Assembly (NCBI GenBank): GCA_937942965.1
Contig: CALDGN010000310.1
Location: 1 to 23,951 of the forward strand
Length of the DNA: 23,951 nucleotides
Direction of reading: 5' to 3'
Source of the DNA: an uncultured Acidimicrobiales bacterium
Lineage (GTDB): Bacteria > Actinomycetota > Acidimicrobiia > Acidimicrobiales > UBA10347
Of the stretch, positions 23,162 to 23,951 are shown in pieces (position 1 is the stretch's first letter; the number at the start of each line of letters is the position of its first letter). A program made the position numbers and the translations under genes. A model generated the notes under the pieces. That model ran no database searches. It was not told the DNA's origin and worked only from the letters and a program-made list of their open reading frames with translations.

Positions 23162-23951
23162 TGGCTACTTCGGTAACGATCACGGGCACGGGTTGCCCGA
23201 TCCCCGACGGAGAGCGCGCCGGCCCTGGAGCGATGGTTCGCTACTCGACCGGTGACGGCAAGGACCTCACCCTGCAGTTCGACGTTGGGCGTTCCACCGT
23301 GCAGCGCTTGGCGGGCACGCTTTGGATCCCCGATCTGTCCGCGGTGTTCCTGACGCACTACCACTCCGATCATGTGAGCGGTCTGAGCGATCTGGTGCTC
23401 ACCTACTGGACGATGGACCGGACCGACGCATCGCCGCCGCTGCCGATCGTCGCGCCGAATGGGCCGACGACCGCCTGGGTCGATCAGCTACTCGAGGGAT
23501 GGGAAGACGACATCGAGGTTCGGGCAGCCCATGCTCTCCGAACGACCCGTCCGACGGTCAATCTGATCGGTTTCGATGTCCCCGATCATCCCACCGAGGT
23601 CTGGCGCAGCGGCGATGTCGTTGTTTCGGCCGGCCAGGTTCGCCACGAACCGGTCGAGGGCGCGGTTGGCTTCCGGGTGGACACGCCCGATGGTTCCGTG
23701 GCGATCACCGGCGACACGCGGGTCTGCGACGAGGTCGCCGAACTCGCTGACGGCGTAGACGTGCTCGTGTACGAGGCCATGCGCTTCTCGTTCTTCGACA
23801 ACTTGCCCGAACGTCGCCGTTACGTGCGCGACTACCACGCGGACACGCACCTGATCGGGCGTCAGGCGGCCGAGATGGGCGTACCCAAAGTCGTCCTCAC
23901 ACACTTGATACCGGCGCCGCAGAGCGACGAAGAGAAGCAACGCTTCACCGA
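23161..23951 (+). CDS. Small MBL-fold hydrolase, ABC-operon copy 2 (cut by window end)
   Basis: This frame starts at GTG 23161, inside the TAG stop of the previous gene, and stays open for 263 codons to the window edge. Its C-terminus is therefore missing; by comparison with its paralogue about 30 residues should remain. It begins MATSVTITGTGCPIPDGERAGPG and carries THYHSDHVSG (65-74; His66, His68, Asp70, His71). RHEPVEGAVGFRVDTPDG, ITGDTRVCDE, YHADTHLIG and LTHLIPAP follow. Similarity to copy 1 across its whole length points to a tandem duplication followed by divergence. The segment between the metal motifs (APNG to FDVP) differs most, which suggests a different substrate. Confidence 0.83.
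   Translation, partial: MATSVTITGTGCPIPDGERAGPGAMVRYSTGDGKDLTLQFDVGRSTVQRLAGTLWIPDLSAVFLTHYHSDHVSGLSDLVLTYWTMDRTDASPPLPIVAPNGPTTAWVDQLLEGWEDDIEVRAAHALRTTRPTVNLIGFDVPDHPTEVWRSGDVVVSAGQVRHEPVEGAVGFRVDTPDGSVAITGDTRVCDEVAELADGVDVLVYEAMRFSFFDNLPERRRYVRDYHADTHLIGRQAAEMGVPKVVLTHLIPAPQSDEEKQRFT

Overview
The window is high-GC DNA with dense, often ATGA-overlapping genes. Several promoters look leaderless: a TANNNT -10 sits 6-7 nt before the start codon. Together with the enzyme repertoire this suggests an actinobacterium, perhaps a marine or environmental Acidimicrobiia-like lineage; the taxonomic guess is inference. No rRNA, tRNA, CRISPR array or insertion sequence was seen. The content is catabolic throughout: aromatic ring degradation, ester and sulfate hydrolysis, reductive dehalogenation and an oligopeptide/opine-type importer.

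Layout. 1-1905 (minus): the 5' end of boxB and a complete boxC, the aerobic benzoyl-CoA epoxidation ('box') pathway. 1951-2796 (plus): a divergent PaaX-family regulator, with an 11-bp perfect inverted repeat across the shared promoter. 2869-4594 (plus): a LigC-like 4-carboxy-2-hydroxymuconate-6-semialdehyde dehydrogenase and an SDR, one nucleotide apart. 4650-9774 (minus): a linear-alkyl-sulfatase-like MBL enzyme, a quinone-reductase-type MDR, a small AtsA/RNase Z-like MBL hydrolase and a second alkylsulfatase-like enzyme. 9878-10465 (plus): an AhpD/CMD-like protein. 10486-12018 (minus): a type I (formylglycine) sulfatase. 12019-12663: a mosaic, non-functional-looking stretch in which a copy of the MDR promoter and first 26 codons is joined to the last part of a cytochrome P450 gene. 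12660-16256 (plus): a cytosolic-type reductive dehalogenase, an alpha/beta hydrolase and a MarR regulator. 16363-23951 (plus): an ABC importer operon (lipoprotein, permease, permease-ATPase fusion, ATPase) translationally coupled to two tandem small MBL hydrolases, the last cut by the window end.

How the parts may work together (inference). Two regulatory motifs tie the blocks together. A near-palindrome CTAACGWTCGTKA precedes the alkylsulfatase-2/CMD divergent pair, the MDR gene, the ABC operon and, through a duplication, the P450-fragment/rdhA unit. A second motif, TTGTTGACAATC, occurs before both the ligC-like gene and the ABC operon. This suggests a co-regulated programme that imports a substrate, removes sulfate or ester groups with several MBL and type I sulfatases, removes halogen with RdhA, and feeds aromatic intermediates to benzoyl-CoA and protocatechuate-type ring-cleavage routes. 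A halogenated, sulfated aromatic natural product would fit, but the sequence does not prove any substrate.

The most unusual local structure is the apparent promoter capture at 12307-12451. A duplicated, inverted copy of a regulated promoter now sits upstream of the reductive dehalogenase gene.
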